Below are positions 42,780 through 56,900 of a stretch of 64,000 nucleotides of DNA, piece after piece. The DNA is from Norana najaformis (lineage: Eukaryota > Annelida > Clitellata > Crassiclitellata > Hormogastridae): positions 30,766,005-30,830,004 of the forward strand of contig OZ029917.1 of NCBI GenBank assembly GCA_964023275.1, read 5' to 3'. The position numbers and the translations under genes are program-made. The number at the start of each line of letters is the position of its first letter. Within the stretch, counting starts at the first letter, position 1. Under the pieces are notes generated by a model that made no database searches, was not told where the DNA came from, and saw nothing but the letters and a program-made list of their open reading frames with translations.

Positions 42780-45760
42780 AATAAGTGCACTGACTGTAGA
42801 ATATTGGTGGCAGGATGAGTTAGCTAGAGAGAGGACTGATCACCAGCTCTAACATGTTGAGGCTAAGAAAAATGCTGACGGCACCTTTTGTGATCAGTGT
42901 GAGGGATTGACCTTCTGTGTGATACTTGGATATTTATTTGCTTTTGCACAAAACAGTGCAGTTAATCAATTTTGTTTGATAATGTTGCATGGCTTTAGGC
43001 CTATAGGTGAATGACATTGACTTTATTATGTGTATGTATGCATTTACGTATGTGTGTTTGTACGTATCTAGACTCTTAATATAGCACCTTTTAAGTACCT
43101 CACAAAAGCGCTATTATGGCTAAGTCATTAAATGCCAAGAAGCAATTTTTGTAAGATGTGAAATTTATTTCGTATGCAACCCAAGAAAGCTGCTGAAGTC
43201 TAGTTTATCTATACTTTTGTCACTACTGCTGTTCATATGAAAGAAACTACTGTTTCAGCAGACAACAGAGCGACAGAAGAAGAGATGAAAGTCTGCCTTT
43301 CACATCTACTGGCAAGAGATAGAGATGGTGGCAGAAAGCGATGACATGAGCTGACGCCTTTTCGACGCTCATGGGCTGGTGAGGATTTTGACACTTGAAT
43401 CTGGTTGGAAGTGATCTTGAGGAGGAGGAACGAAGTCCAAAGTGTCACTGCATATCGCTATGCAGTTTGAACAACTTTCTTCATTAGATGACCAATGATT
43501 TTGACCTAAAACCAGTAGTGCGGAATTTATGTTTCAGCAGCTCGTCTCATCAGTGTTTATGTGTAATCTAATCTGAAAGTATTGTAACTGTATAAAATGT
43601 TTCTTATATTTCTAGCTATATGAAAATTATATATATCTATTTATTCATTTATTTATTTGTCAATTGTATATTTCATTGTTAATTATGGTTATTTGGATTT
43701 TCAGTATTTTCAAAGTACTTGAACTGCATTTGTATTCGGTTGATGAATGAAACACGTGTCTGCTAATTATTGTTGTCATTTTTAAGTTTTATTGGCCTCT
43801 ATAATTATAATATTTGCTTAAGGAAACCTAATAACACTTAGCAAGGTTTCACAGTTTCTCGATATAGTTTGATGTGATATTTATTATTTTTACATTTATT
43901 TAAATGTTATAGTTAATTAAAAATTAACACGCAGTCCAGTAATGTAGGGCCTGCAACCGAACGCGCGGCCCGGATTGCCAGAGCCCGCAAAGGTTGCCCG
44001 CCAAAGTCATGATGTGCAAAAAAGCTCATGCCAGGCCTCAGCAATCTGCAACTGATAGCCGCGAGAAAACAATGTTGGCTATAAAGGCGGCCCGATGTGG
44101 CGTGGCTATCTGGGCCGTCGCCCCCTTTCTTCGGGCCTTGTCACAATGCAAAGAATTACTGGAGAGGGGATGAAGCTTAATTCCATTACTCTGACAAAAA
44201 GAAGTGAGTCTCAATAACAACGAAACTTGTGTGAGAACGATCTAACCACAAGAAAGTAGAACAGGTCTATGATTAGGCCCCTATGTTACTATTGATAGAC
44301 CTATTTGTCACTCATCCGGACCTGTCTTAGAGACAGCTGTTGTGGTCATTGAGGCGACATAACATGACCAGATGGTGTTATAAAGTTTTTAAGTTGCTTC
44401 GATCCAGTGGAGTCATTTCGGTCACTGATGATCGTTCTCTTTGGTAGAAGTATTTTGCAGGTTTTTCACTCCTTTGGCTCCGTTGGTTTGCTTGGTGTGA
44501 GTATATGTGAAAAATAATATTTATAAACAATGTTATTAAAATAAATACTTTGTATTTCACTAGTGTTTAGTTTAAACTAAGACAGCGCCGACTTTTATGG
44601 ATCGTAATTGTAATTTCTTCATGCAGCGGCCAAAAACTAAGTACTGTGAAACAGATTATTCACAAAAGTATAGTAGAGTTTAGTTCTGCCTTCGATTATG
44701 ACATCGTTTCTGCTTTCATTAGTTATGATGAAGAGTTTCTCATCCAGTTCGTACTGTTCAGTTTTTCACACGAATATTCTTCTGATGCAATAACTGTAGC
44801 AACGCGAGTATGATTCTCTTTCAATCAGAGTATAATACGGAGCGAGGAACACAGCCGACGACGAACCTTAATCTAATCTTCCCATAACGATTGTTATAGC
44901 GCCAGAATACGCCAGACTCTACGTATATAAGAGACTACATGTTCAACTGCGCCTTATCTCCGAGAGTGGAACCTCTCAGAGCTATTCGACTGTTCTCTGA
45001 CGCCTAACTCTCGACTGACTTCTCTCGCATCTAAGCGGACTCTTTACTCAGTGTGGTCTGTCTGCGTATCTCTCCATGTACCTGTACCCGTCTGGCTTCC
45101 TGTCTCTATATTGCATCTGGTTGTGCAATGGCTTTGCGGGTGGGCTGTGATTCACTTCCCAGTTATCAGATCCCATCTCTCTGTCTGAACAAAAAAATTA
45201 ATCAGACGCCCTACCCCTACTTCACTGGCACGACCAGGGGTTGATATCAGTTAATGTTTCTGTACTAACTGTCTCCTCTCTTTCTCCTAACCTCCCAACA
45301 ACTAAACTGAGTAAGTTAGGCTAGTAATCTACTACGATAACTACTAACTTTACATACTTGCGTACGTACTTAAATTAACTCGGTGATAGAAGCTTAGTCA
45401 AAAACATTACCGGTAGGGGAGATTATGGTCAGGTTCGGTTAAGCAGCAAGATTGGCGGACGGATGGTAATTAGAACTGGAGTGCGAGAGGATAACAGGAG
45501 GAATCAGGGTAGGATTTTAAAAAAATGACAGAACTCAAACGGATTAAGTCGTTGAAGGGCTTTGGGGACCTTTGAGGAAGGACAATGCCAGAGTGGTGAC
45601 GGCACCAGGATTTGAATTTTGGGGTTTAAATCCGATGAAGAAAGGCACAATATAATTTAGAGCCCTGAGAAGTTCTGCGAACCACCTAAGCGTATTTGTC
45701 AATAATTGCAATGCAGTTTGGACAAGTATATAACCTACCGGAGTTGATCTATTGAAACAG
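42780..45760. other. Unassigned non-coding interval
   Basis: There is no recognisable exon, RNA gene or RT block. A GC-richer patch lies at about 43950-44130. A short LINE-tail-like string (CTAATC... TATAGCGCC) lies near 44871-44900. The rest is AT-rich. Confidence 0.4.
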
Positions 45761-45766
45761 CATCTT

Positions 45767-46906
45767 CCAAGTCTAATCTAATATATAAACTATTAAGATG
45801 CCATTATCATAATGCCCAATGCATCAATCGATGGTCACTTCTAAACAGAACTACATTTCGACATCCGTACATGACAGAACCAGTTGAGATCCACGAAGCT
45901 CCAGAAACAGGAAGATAGGCCCTAACGAGGATATGCAATCTCAAGCAAACGTCTTGTTTGTACGGTACCTTGCAAGTTGCAAGGTAACACAATGGATATG
46001 ATAAAATGGGTCCACGGTTTATTTGAGCATCGATGTCCCCTATGTAAATGATCACAATGACTGCGTAATGCTTTCCTCCATCTTTAGTAACTTGAGGGAT
46101 TTCTGTTTTGGAGTATCGTATGATTAAAATTTGGAGCAGCATATCATGAGCTCTGTGGGCTATCAGAGAAATGTGGTTATTGGAACTCAGCTTAGAATCA
46201 GCAACCACACCCAAGTCTCTCGCTACTCTAACACAGGGCAGCTGAGCAGAAGACTAGTTTGAGGTAACCTAGGACACAAAACGGCGATTTGTACTTGTGA
46301 GGGCGAAGCAATTGTCAATAGCATCTGGCATTTGCGACATGTTTGCCCAGTCAGTTAGTCTTTGCAAGGCTAAAGAAAGATCAATAGAGTGATTGCATGT
46401 GAAAAAAACTATACAGTCTAACATTATTGGCAAATAGCTGAAGCTTAACATCGAAGCCTCAAAGATTGTGGATATATCATTAACGACTAAAAGAAACAAT
46501 GTAGGAACTAGGACACTTCCTTGAGAGACATTACTAGTGTCCATACATGTGTGGAAAAGAGAACCTAAGATATTTACAGCCTAAGTATGTTGTTGCAAAA
46601 CGAGGAGATCCAAGCAAGCAGGTTACCACTGATAACACATGCCTCAAATTTAGATAGAAGTTTCGGGTGTGATAAAGAGTCAAAAGCTATTTGTTAGTTA
46701 ACATAGATTAGACCAGCTTTTGTCCAGAGCGACAGACCAGTCATTTACAGACTCCAGCAACTTAGAACAAGTCGATCGTATGTGCGGATGCCCATGCTGT
46801 TCTTTTGTAATTTACCTGTGCTCAGATAAATGGGCCACAATATATTTATGGTTGATGAGTCTTTCTGTAATTTTGCAGCAAGTTCCGATAACAGAAGGGA
46901 GGGAGG

Positions 46907-46975
<69 letters not shown>

Positions 46976-47650
46976 CGATAGTTGTTGGGGGTCACAGGTT
47001 GCACCATTTTTAAATACTGGGTGACTAGTGCATGGAGACATAGGTTTAGTAGAATATGACTACGAAATGAACTGTCAAACAGAAAGGCCAAGGATTGGAT
47101 AAACAATAGCAGCTTTTTTTCAAGAGGATATTAGGAAAACCATCCGGACCAGAAGATTGGCTTAGTTTGAGAAGAGAAAAAGCAGTGAAGAGCTTTTCAA
47201 GTGTAAATTCGATGTTTGTTAGCTGGGTGCGGGGTTGTGGAATTCACGTGTAGCGCTTTGCCATTATCAGCTGTATAGACTAAAACATAAGCCATTACTG
47301 TTAAAAGTGGTTGGCAAGGACATTGGCTTGCTGGTTTGGATAAGTGATTATACTGCCATGGGGATCTTTGAGGTAGATGGGGCGTTGGCTGGCGCTGAGA
47401 TATGCACTTATATGCGTGTAAAATTTCCATAAGCCATTACTGTTAATTAAATTGGTTTCAGTAACAGAAAAATGGTTGTGTATGGCTTGCTTGGATTTCA
47501 TACCTATAGGTATCATATGCCTCCTTTTACTTGGGTTCTTTCGATATGCGCCAGCACTTTTTGACAGTACTGCGAACGTTACAGAGAGTAGGCCTACAGT
47601 CAGCTCTAAAGTTGTTGTCAGGTAGCCATACGTGTTATAACACATGATGG
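45767..47650 (-). mobile_element. CR1-like LINE with most of the RT domain, degenerate
   Basis: In 5' to 3' order on the minus strand: RKNPSKRRHMI (linker, about 47540), GSIITYPNQQANVLANHF (about 47301-47354), LLKLSQSSGPDGFPNILLKK (about 47120-47180, the SxGPDxIP block), IAFDSLSHPKLLSKFEA (about 46640-46690, the AFD block), SQGSVLVPTLFLLVVNDIS (about 46470-46530), LQRLTDWANMSQMP (about 46330-46370) and MGVVADSKLSSNNHIS (about 46170-46214). The YADD box is lost. The tail TTAGATTAGACTT is at about 45770-45785. Many stops show that it is inactive. Confidence 0.85.
46902..46972. repeat. GA microsatellite within a LINE
   Basis: A GGGA-rich start is followed by about 30 GA units, inserted or expanded inside the RT region of the minus-strand LINE at 45.8-47.7 kb. 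Its Arg-Glu or Ser-Leu ORFs are not genes. Confidence 0.95.
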
Positions 47651-48870
47651 AAAATGGAAGACTGTGTTTCAGTGGAGCTGTATGGATTAAAGATTTTGCG
47701 CTACCGGCCCTGGATCTGGCAGAGGATTTCAGGTTGTTCTTCGTTTCACTCGCTCCCTATAGGGTGCTTGGGCCTGCATTTAGGCAAGGGGTCGTGATTG
47801 AAGAGGGTTGACGGCTTTTCGGGCAGTTGTGTCTGGTGAGTTGCGAAGCCCACCAGAAGAAAGGGTCAGTTTGTTAAAGTAGCCTCTTCGCCGTCAAGAG
47901 TAAGACAGTGTTTGCCCGAGGCACCGTTGACCGCCTTTGAGACTCGGCGGCAAGAGGCTCGGACAGGGCAAGGCTTGGATTGTAAGGTGATTCTCACAAG
48001 GAACCGTGAAGGAATCTGCATAATGTGCTCCATCGGTCGGGCTAAGACTTGAAAGAACGATTCTGGCTTCTTCTTCGCGGCCTTCTCGTTTTCCCATTCT
48101 CAATTTCACTAACTAAAACGCGTGGCTGACGGTAATTATTCATTCTGTTTCAAAGCACTCCACTACATCGGTGACGTTACACAACCCAGAGTTGCTGCAA
48201 GATTTATCTGTTTGACATTTATTTGATTTATTTGATATCAGCCAGTAAGCCTATACGTAAGTAGTCACTCCCCTTCAGCAATTGCCCACGAGACATATGC
48301 GGACATGCGGAAAATCGGTAACAAATAGACTTTAAGGATGATTTAGGCCGACACGTGTATTTTATTACTTCATCAGTGGCGTCAGCTTAGGGTGGGGCAG
48401 CTGGGCTGTGGCCGCACTCACAAACATGGAGCAAGTAAGTAAGTAGGCCGAGACATGCAGCTCCTTAGAGATTAGAGGTAATACAACCTGCAAGACAACT
48501 TCGCAAAAAGTATATCTATTGCATAGCTATTATGAACAAAGTATCCGTTAGTTAAGTTTGTGTTGTTTCTGATTGGATTAATGTTTCCGTGGTATTTTCC
48601 GTTGCTTCCAAACGTTTTAAATGTTATAGTCTGACTAGACTGTACTAAGTTGTTCATTCGTCATTTGTGCATATGTATCATTTGATAGACGGCCCCATCA
48701 AGAGGGTTTTTGTCATTTTGGGTCTGCCATTTGCAACACATGGCAGAGATATTTCATATATTGTTATTACAGTGTCACTACACTGAGTTCAGTGAATAAA
48801 TAATAAATCTTAAACTCAGTGCGGTTTTGCGCAGATAATTTAGTGCAGTTCCTCCCACACGAAACTGACC
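47651..48870. other. Unassigned interval
   Basis: No coding or RNA feature was recognised. CAGTGGCGTCAGCTTAGGGT at about 48375-48394 looks like a DNA-transposon terminus, but I found no matching partner. Confidence 0.35.
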
Positions 48871-48879
48871 GAGGTGAAC

Positions 48880-50420
48880 TGCTAAAAATCAGGTGAGCTG
48901 CAACACTTAGAACAGATTGAAGCTGTTTAATGCAGGAAAGAGTAAGGCCAGCATAAATGGCATTGTTGTAGCCAAAACTGGTGCATATGTCTGCATGCGG
49001 CTAAGTTGTAAGAAAACGCCGCATTGTGCGATCTGCCTCAAGCGGCAGAAGTAGGCCTACGACCGACAAAAATTCTTCCCATGCTATGAGAAGGTCAGTT
49101 TCTTGTCTAAGGTCACATTAAGTTCAGACACAGAGACAAAGAGACAAAGAGAGACAAAGACGTCAGGTAAACAACGCTGCATCAACGGCAGAGGTCGATT
49201 TCGGAAGCGGCTATCAAGTCAGATGGCATGGGTTTTTCCAGGGTTCAATCGTAGGCTATTGGACGACGTCCAGGCACCAAGCACCTCTGGTGTCTGAAGC
49301 ACTTTCTGCACTAAACAGATAGCCTCTACAGCTGGTTCATGAACATATGCCTTAGTGTCATCAGCCTACTGATGAGCCACAGCGCTCAATCAAGATAATA
49401 AGGGCAGGTTTAATTCAGGTCCAATTTTTATTATGACATCCTACAGTCATTTGGAAGGAGAGTCGGCGATGGAGTGCCATCAGTTGAGCAAAGGGCTGAG
49501 TCAACCTTTTGACACATGAGCCCCCGTTAGTCGGTGGCCGTGAAAGACGGTTGCATGAAACTTTTCGTTGAATTAGAGCGGCCAAGGATGCTGAAGAGCG
49601 ATGACAATAGTTGTTGGGGGTTGTCTTTGTCCTGTTCAATCACCTTCTCCTAGTAAAGCATCTGCTTTTCTCTGTACACGTCATGCATTTGTCGTAATCG
49701 ATGGATCCATGCGACACGGTCCACAGCACTCAAGTATAGCTTGGGTTCTCAACGGTGATCACGGCAATCTCCATCGAACCATGGAACGAGTTGTCTTTGG
49801 CGGGCCTTCACGATCCTAAGGAAGACTAGTAGATGGTGAAGAGTTCGTCAGAGGAACAGCCTTCCATGGTAGACAGGTCTTTACAGATCTGGCCGTTCAA
49901 TAGGCCCGCCTGGAAGGCCTGATGGTCCAGATTTTTTAACCCCGTCGCGATCTGACCGTCTAGATCGGCTGAGCGTGTAAATGGATCCGTAATAGAATAG
50001 CAAAAGGAATGGCTTGGAGGCGCTGCTCTGCACACCAAGACATCTGAAGATAATGAGTGACCCGACTCGGTGATAACTAGAACGTCCAGGTCGTGGGCGA
50101 TGATGGTATTGACGCCGTCCAGGAACTGATTGCTCAGCTACGCATCGTTCCAAATGGCCCGTCGCAGCCCACATCCGTCACAACCAGAGGCCCTCATACG
50201 TCCAGAATCAGATGGAACGGGCGCATAAGACGATGGTTGGGTCGAGTGTACACAGAAGGCTAGAGCCGACGACTCAAGAGCCGGCTGTCGTAAGTGCAGG
50301 CTGAAAAATGTATTCATACGCTTCATGCAGTGACGATCAGAGGGATCATATAGGCTTTTACTCGTTACCCCATTGACCACGCGCAGGGCAGCTGAATGGT
50401 TCATCCACGTTCTTTGCGGC
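48880..50420 (-). mobile_element. CR1/L2-like LINE copy G (same family as 56.8-59.2 kb), degenerate
   Basis: In 5' to 3' order on the minus strand: FLDGVNTIIAHDLDVLVITE (about 50070-50130, start of the endonuclease), LKNLDHQAFQAGLL (about 49900-49940), LSTMEGCSSDELF (about 49830-49870), VPWFDGDCRD (about 49770-49800), then DDTKAYVHEP and LGAWTSSNSLRLNPGKTHAI (about 49220-49370), equivalent to ADDTQAFARGP and LGLWMSSNRLRLNSAKTQFI in the 58 kb copy. The middle of the RT is missing. It ends about 240 bases upstream of the CAP gene start codon, in the opposite orientation. Confidence 0.82.
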
Positions 50421-50657
50421 GGATTTTAAGCTGTCTTTTAGAGGCATGTGGGTGAACCATGTGAATGTTTTGCAATGCTAAATATTACATAAATTACTGT
50501 TTATTGTATCCGCATGAATCGGGTGCTAGAATGAATCGAGTTCTTCATTCTTAGATCTTTGATATATCTATTGGTGGTCTGTGTGTCGTTGTGTAGATAG
50601 CAAATTCTCTTTTGAACGACTCTCGGAGGAACGAACATCTTCAGCGCTGGTTGGAAG

Positions 50658-50972
50658 ATGGAGTTGAGTAAGACAACATTTTTGGTCAGTTTGGTCGTCT
50701 GGTCAGTTCTGTCTGCTGGACCTCTTCAGGCGTCACCCGAAGAGAAAGTAATCTTGAAATCTAACGACGTCCTTGAGCTTCAGAAGCCGAATGAGGGACG
50801 TAGCAGGGAGGAGGACATCAGCGAATCGAAGGCAGCCGATCAAAAGCCGATCAGCATCGACCATCGAAGCAGAAAAAAGAGAACAGCGGCTACTGTAGCT
50901 GAACAAAGCGAAATCCTCCGCATCCACAACATCTTGCGACAGAAAGAAGGAGCCTCAGACATGTATCACATG
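50658..50972 (+). CDS. CAP gene exon 1 (signal peptide, propeptide, CAP start)
   Basis: The ATG context is AAGATGG. It codes 105 residues with a hydrophobic core (TTFLVSLVVWSVLSA), an acidic/basic propeptide, RKKR at 72-75, and the first CAP helix EILRIHNILRQKEGASDMYH. It ends at ATG|GTGAGA in phase 0. Confidence 0.9.
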
Positions 50973-53900
50973 GTGAGAGCTATTCAGTGTTCATAAACTA
51001 GACACCTAAAATTAGTTAGACATCATATTGATTAGCCAACTGTATTAGAACAATCTCAGCCATCTAACAATCGCACATCATGTGAAATAATGCAATCACC
51101 CATGATCGTCTACATATCCAATTATAGTGAGCATAATAAGACCATTATCATAAATAATCATACATCAGCTGCATGAAACACATACATGACAATTTCACGC
51201 CATGTCATGATGATAGTGTAGAAAATAGAGTCGACCTTTCACCACAGCAATGGGTTCGATTCAAAGTGTGTCGTGTGTAGCTGTCTCTTCGATTTCGAGC
51301 CGTGCAAACTCGTACGGAAAAGGTCGGATCGATGTTCACGTATTTACCTTTGCTGCAACGATTCTCCAAATTATGACGACGCCACGGTGGCCCTACTGTG
51401 AAAAGGGCACGTAGGAAATTAGCGATTACATACGTTTTTGTTCTTCGTTCTCTGTATAATCAGCGATTAAAGATTAAAATGCACAGTTTTAATTGGGAAG
51501 AGGCCGTACGTGTGCTGTAGAGGTGGAACGGCGTCTTGGCTCTCATGGCAGAGACTTGGGCGAATGGCTGTAACTTCGTCCATGGTCAGCCAATCGCAGA
51601 TACATCGTCACTCGGCTACCAAGCGATTGGTCAGAGCCTGCACTCCGGCAAACATCCAATCAACCTGACATCAGCCGTTCAGAACTGGTTCGACGAGAAG
51701 CTAGACTACTCCTTTAGCAGCAACTTGTGCGCAAGCGGGAAGATCTGTGGTCACTACACACAGGTTAGCTACTCTAACGAAAGCCCTTCTGATCCGTTAC
51801 GATAGGATTTCATTACGGAAACCACGTTCAAAATATATCTTATACTGTACGCTGGTAGTTGAAAGTAGCCTTTGCAACCAATTGCTTTATATAATCAAGC
51901 ATCTTTTGATGTCATCTCGATTGATCGCCTGCTCAGGCATGCAGGTATGTCCATGTCTTGTCAGGCTTCGTATGAATTGTCTTTAAAACGCGTCTTAGGT
52001 TACTTTGCGACTTTGTTTCACGACTTTCGTACTTCGCTTTCTTGCTCAGTACAGTCACGTGCTTTGACTGACATTCCCTTTCGTCTTACGGTATATGGCT
52101 GAGATGCTTGTCTTCTTCTTTGAAATGCTTCAGCTCGTTTGGTCAACGACCTATGAGGTTGGCTGCGGTTACACCTTCTGTCCAGTGCTGAATCCAGTGA
52201 ACCGAATCGACTCTATCCTCCTCGTTTGTAATTACGGTCCAGCGTAAGTGTCAAGTCGAATTTCCCTATTACTGTGAACGAAATTTTCTGCCATTGAGTC
52301 AGCAGGTTTTTGCCACTTTTACTGTACTTGTACAGGGATTTTCGATGAATCAACCGATTGTTCGCGTTTGTGTGATTGGATGGCTTACGCGTCAGGTTCG
52401 AACACGTATAAAGCGGTCGCAAATGCAGCGAGAAGAGAGCGCGATAGATGTTGTAGAGATGTCGTTCATATACTCATTTGAGTTACAAGTGTCTCTGAGT
52501 GTTGCTGAAGATAGCAGTTAATAGATTTGTGCATGGAGAAAGATGTATTTTGGAGATGGAAGTACTTTCGTGATTGACCTGTGTTGAGTCAATTAAATAT
52601 ATTAGAAAATCAAAAGACGTGTCTTTCTCGAATAAATGCTGCCCTACAAAACGGGCGAGTCTACGAATCGAAGTTCGATCGATTCGAAACTTCTGAAGAT
52701 TGTTGACACCCAGCTTGGATTAAATTAAACGTTTCCCGATGTAAAAATTGTATTGAAAGCCATACACATGTTTTGGTGATTCATAACTTTGAGATATTAA
52801 ATTAGTTATATATGCAGTTTTGGCAAAACAAACAAGTTTCTGCACAAGTTGGCATTGCTATTTAAAACTTTGTGAGGTCCCAGGAGGACGAGAGTAGCGC
52901 CACCGACGTTCTAGCTTGCGTAGGCCTACTTCTGCGACGCCTGGCTTCAGAAATGAGAGAATTAAACCTAGGCTGCAGTGTGCGATTACAACTTCCGTAC
53001 ATGTGTTAAATGAATTTGCTCAGAGAAAGTGCACTGAAACTGCACATTAGCTGTTTGTGCTGGAGACAACCATAACGGTAACAATAAAATATTACGCTTC
53101 AACTTATTTAAATAAATTTCATGCCAAGAGCAAAATCTAAGCCACATAATTTGAAGACGGCTTAAATAGAAAGTCAAACTTTGAGAAAATGGCAATATAA
53201 GTCCCGCTTAATTATGACCATCTGTTAACATAGTAACAATGAGGGGGCTATTAACGCTGCGATATAACGAAGATAATGTACACTATATAAACACAAATCT
53301 ATGGTGAAGCACAAATGAAGGTCTATTCAAATCCATCTACAGTATAAGTTCCTTATTAACTAACCAGGAAAATTTAAAAAAAACTTAACTATGATGTACG
53401 CAATCGCAAGGAATATTCATGTACAGTCCCATCCGCTTTTAAATAAGTGTAGATTTTGCATCGGACGAATGCTCACTGAAGATGGAGCGAGTTCGATAAC
53501 GACAGACCAGCGCATATAACTGAAAGCAGTCTAGCGAAATGGCAATGGCAGTCTGAACAGTTCAGGAAATAGTTATCAAAGATTGTAGCGAAACATAGAT
53601 ATGAAAATTTGAAGCCTATTCCTAAAGTCAAATTTCGAAATATCCAAGGTGAAGAAACAATGTTCAGCGCCCATGCCATGGAAATTCTTAGCAACAGTTT
53701 TTATTACACTTAACTGTAAGACAGAATAAGCTTTTTAGACAGGAAGGTAATTTGAAGCCCATGCAAGATTACAGTACGATGTGTGAGTAAACCAAAGAAT
53801 AAGGTTTAACGGGCAAATCAATGAATAATCAAACTATACAGGAAATTGACAGAATTATTTGCTGAAGAGCGTGTTTGTTGGTAGACAAATTCACTGTAGC

Positions 53901-56900
53901 GTCTCAAGCAGCAAGTTTACTGTGACAAACTGAGTATTGCCGCAGCTGCTAGAGATCGATAGTGCATTATGACGGCACTACTTCACTCTAAATGCGACTC
54001 CTGCAATGAATCTAGTGACTTAAGCTTGATGGGAAAATGCTATGTCTAGTTTAAAAAAAAATAAAGTATTGCTGATAACATTTATAATTATCTAAGCCCC
54101 ATTATCAAAGCGTAGATCTGGGCTGAACAGTTTCTGATGTTCGACATACTGGCGAGTTCTATTGTAGCTAACTTGGCCAGTATGAACTTGGTTTGCATGC
54201 CACTAAGGTCATGTCCAACTGTTGCACCTAATTCTTCTTTTCTTTTCACATCCAATGTTGGGCCGCCTTTGCATGAGTGGAATCCATGTGCTTACTTACG
54301 TGCAGTCATGGATTGCCAAGGATCGTGCTGCCACGAAGAACTTAGGTAAGCGCAAAGCCCAGAAAACATGCGCAGCGACGGAAGCACTCTTTCCTTTGGG
54401 TGTTAAGTTAAGGCCAGTCGGGCTGTTTCGAAAGATTTCTGTTTATTGGTCTATTTAATTAGTAAGGGTCTAGTTTTAAAGTGTCAAGCGTATTTCTTCT
54501 GGCAGTTTTTGTACTTTTTTGTTAGGCGCCTAAGTTTTTTGTATATTATCACATTTGTATGTAGGCCCATCACATTTTGATCTAAGCCTATAGTCTGCGT
54601 AAAATGTCATATAATGTTTTTTAGTAATCGTGTTTTACGGATTCGATGTTTTATCCGAATAGCGAATAATGAGTATTGGTTATAGATTCGCCAGATAGGC
54701 TTAAGTTTTAGATTTACAACATTTTGGAGATTCACCAACTCTGAGGAAACCGCTGATAATGCAAATGTAGAAATAATCACGCGTGTGAGAATTATTGTTA
54801 CTGTGTACACAGAGGAAACACTATTGGTATGAAACCATATCAGATTGGAGTCGCCTGCACAAACTGCTCTACTGGAAAATATTTCTGCAATAATGGACTC
54901 TGCGATAGTAAGTGGGTTTTTTTCTGTCTGCCTCTTCATTGTTTACAACATTCTTCATGTTCGCCTGTCCTTTGCTAAAAAAAACTACCTGTGACCTCAC
55001 AGACCGAAAATTGCATGTTAGTGCGGACAAGGGTGTCTTCAATCGAAGGAAGCAGGTAATGTTGGTTGGACATCCCAGGTCAGGCATATTGGGAAGAATT
55101 ACTAGATGCATGGTGCAGATTTAAACACCATCTGCAACCCAGGAGCATGAATTGAGCAACTGCTTCCAGTAATTAAGAAAGGTGAACTGGATGATACAGT
55201 TTTTGTGGAAATTGGAACAAACAATCTCCCGATAGACGACATAGAGTACATTGTGACCAAATACGAAGCAAAGATACAGAAAAAGAAAGGGAAAGTTGTG
55301 GTAATTGGTATGTTGCCAAGGAAAACAAAAGGAATCAACACAAGACTGATATGTTTGAAAGAAGAGGTTGGATATTGAGAGGTTGACATCAACCCATGGA
55401 AGGGCGGCTACTTTGGGAGATCTGATTTACATCTTAATAGGCCTACTCAAGGTGCAGATATGGTGGCAAGACAAGTAAGTCTTCATGATGATGAAGACTT
55501 TAAACTTGGAAAGAAGGCAGCTAGTGCACTAAACAAACTCAATAACTGCCACAGAACTAAAGATACAAAATTCAGAAAAAGAAGCTTACAGTAGGTGTAA
55601 GGAAACTGTAGGCAGTAAGGCTTGCAAAAGTGAGAAGTATAGTAAGTATTACAAGAACAACAGAATTGGAATCATATGCAGCTAACGAATAACCTAACAT
55701 AATTGGAATTGCGGAATCTTGAACGAAAGCCAGCTTTAGACGGTTATAAAATATTGACAATGGATCTAGCTAACCAGAAAACCACTGGATATGGGGATGA
55801 AGGATTTCCTGTATATTAAAGCAATTTCAATGCAGTAGAGAGCTGTGAAGTTCATTAAAAGAGGTCTAAACTGCTGGTAGAAATTTGTCACAGATTTTTA
55901 TTGGCGACATAGATGATTATACGAAACTACGCAGAACAGTGAATGACGAAGAAGAAGTAGAGATATTGTGAAAGGATCTAAGCAGAATGTTCAAATGGTC
56001 ATAAATGCTTTTTAATTTGCAAAATACTCGGTGATGTATACGGGAAGAGAAACAGAAAGTTTCTTTATGAAACGGAAAGGTAAGATATTGAGAGTTTGTG
56101 ATAAAGAAAGGAACCTGAGTGTAATTATGAATACACGTGCAACACTGTTAAGGCACTGTGCTGACGCAGCAAGAAGGCTAACTCAATCTTGGGTATGATT
56201 AAGAGGACAACAGTTAGCAGAGACAAGGATACAATACTGAGGTTGTGCTCAGAAGCAAAGTAACTTCGAAAGCAGGCACATGAGTGTGCACTCACTGGAA
56301 CAAGATAAAGTTTGACTGAAAAATATCCATATGAATACCCCTACACACACGTTCTCCCACATGAGACAGCTACTCATTCGATTGCAGTAATTCAGAATGT
56401 TGGCTAGAAATAGTCATCAAAGTGTATTTGTTTTCTATTTGCAGATACATGCACCACTTCAGGACCTACCTGCAGTAAGTATAAATTTAGAATCGTATAA
56501 ATTTTTATTCTTAACTTTAATGCTGCCTGAATTTTGCCATTTCTACTTGCTTGGCATAACATACAACAAAGCTATTCCCATGCGTCAGTATTTTAGTTTC
56601 ATGGTATATCATTCTATAGTATATATCTGCAATTTAGTAAACAAAATTCCTTATATATTATCTTCTTTACCTTGATCCAAAACTGTCATATGCGTTAAAA
56701 AATCAAAACCACTTGCACAGATAATAAACCTTTCGATATCAGTTCTGCGCAGCCGATATTTAATATCTGGTGTTAAGTAGACCTTCTACACCGAGTTCTC
56801 CTCGCTTCTGGAAGTCTTCGCCACCTTCAACTGTCAGCTAATCATAACCGGAGACCTGAACATTCACCTCGATAACCCAGATCTTCCGGAGTCTGTCCGC

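Noticed and set aside
46720-47106. ORFs with Arg-Glu or Ser-Leu runs
   Set aside because: They come from the GA microsatellite inside a degenerate LINE.
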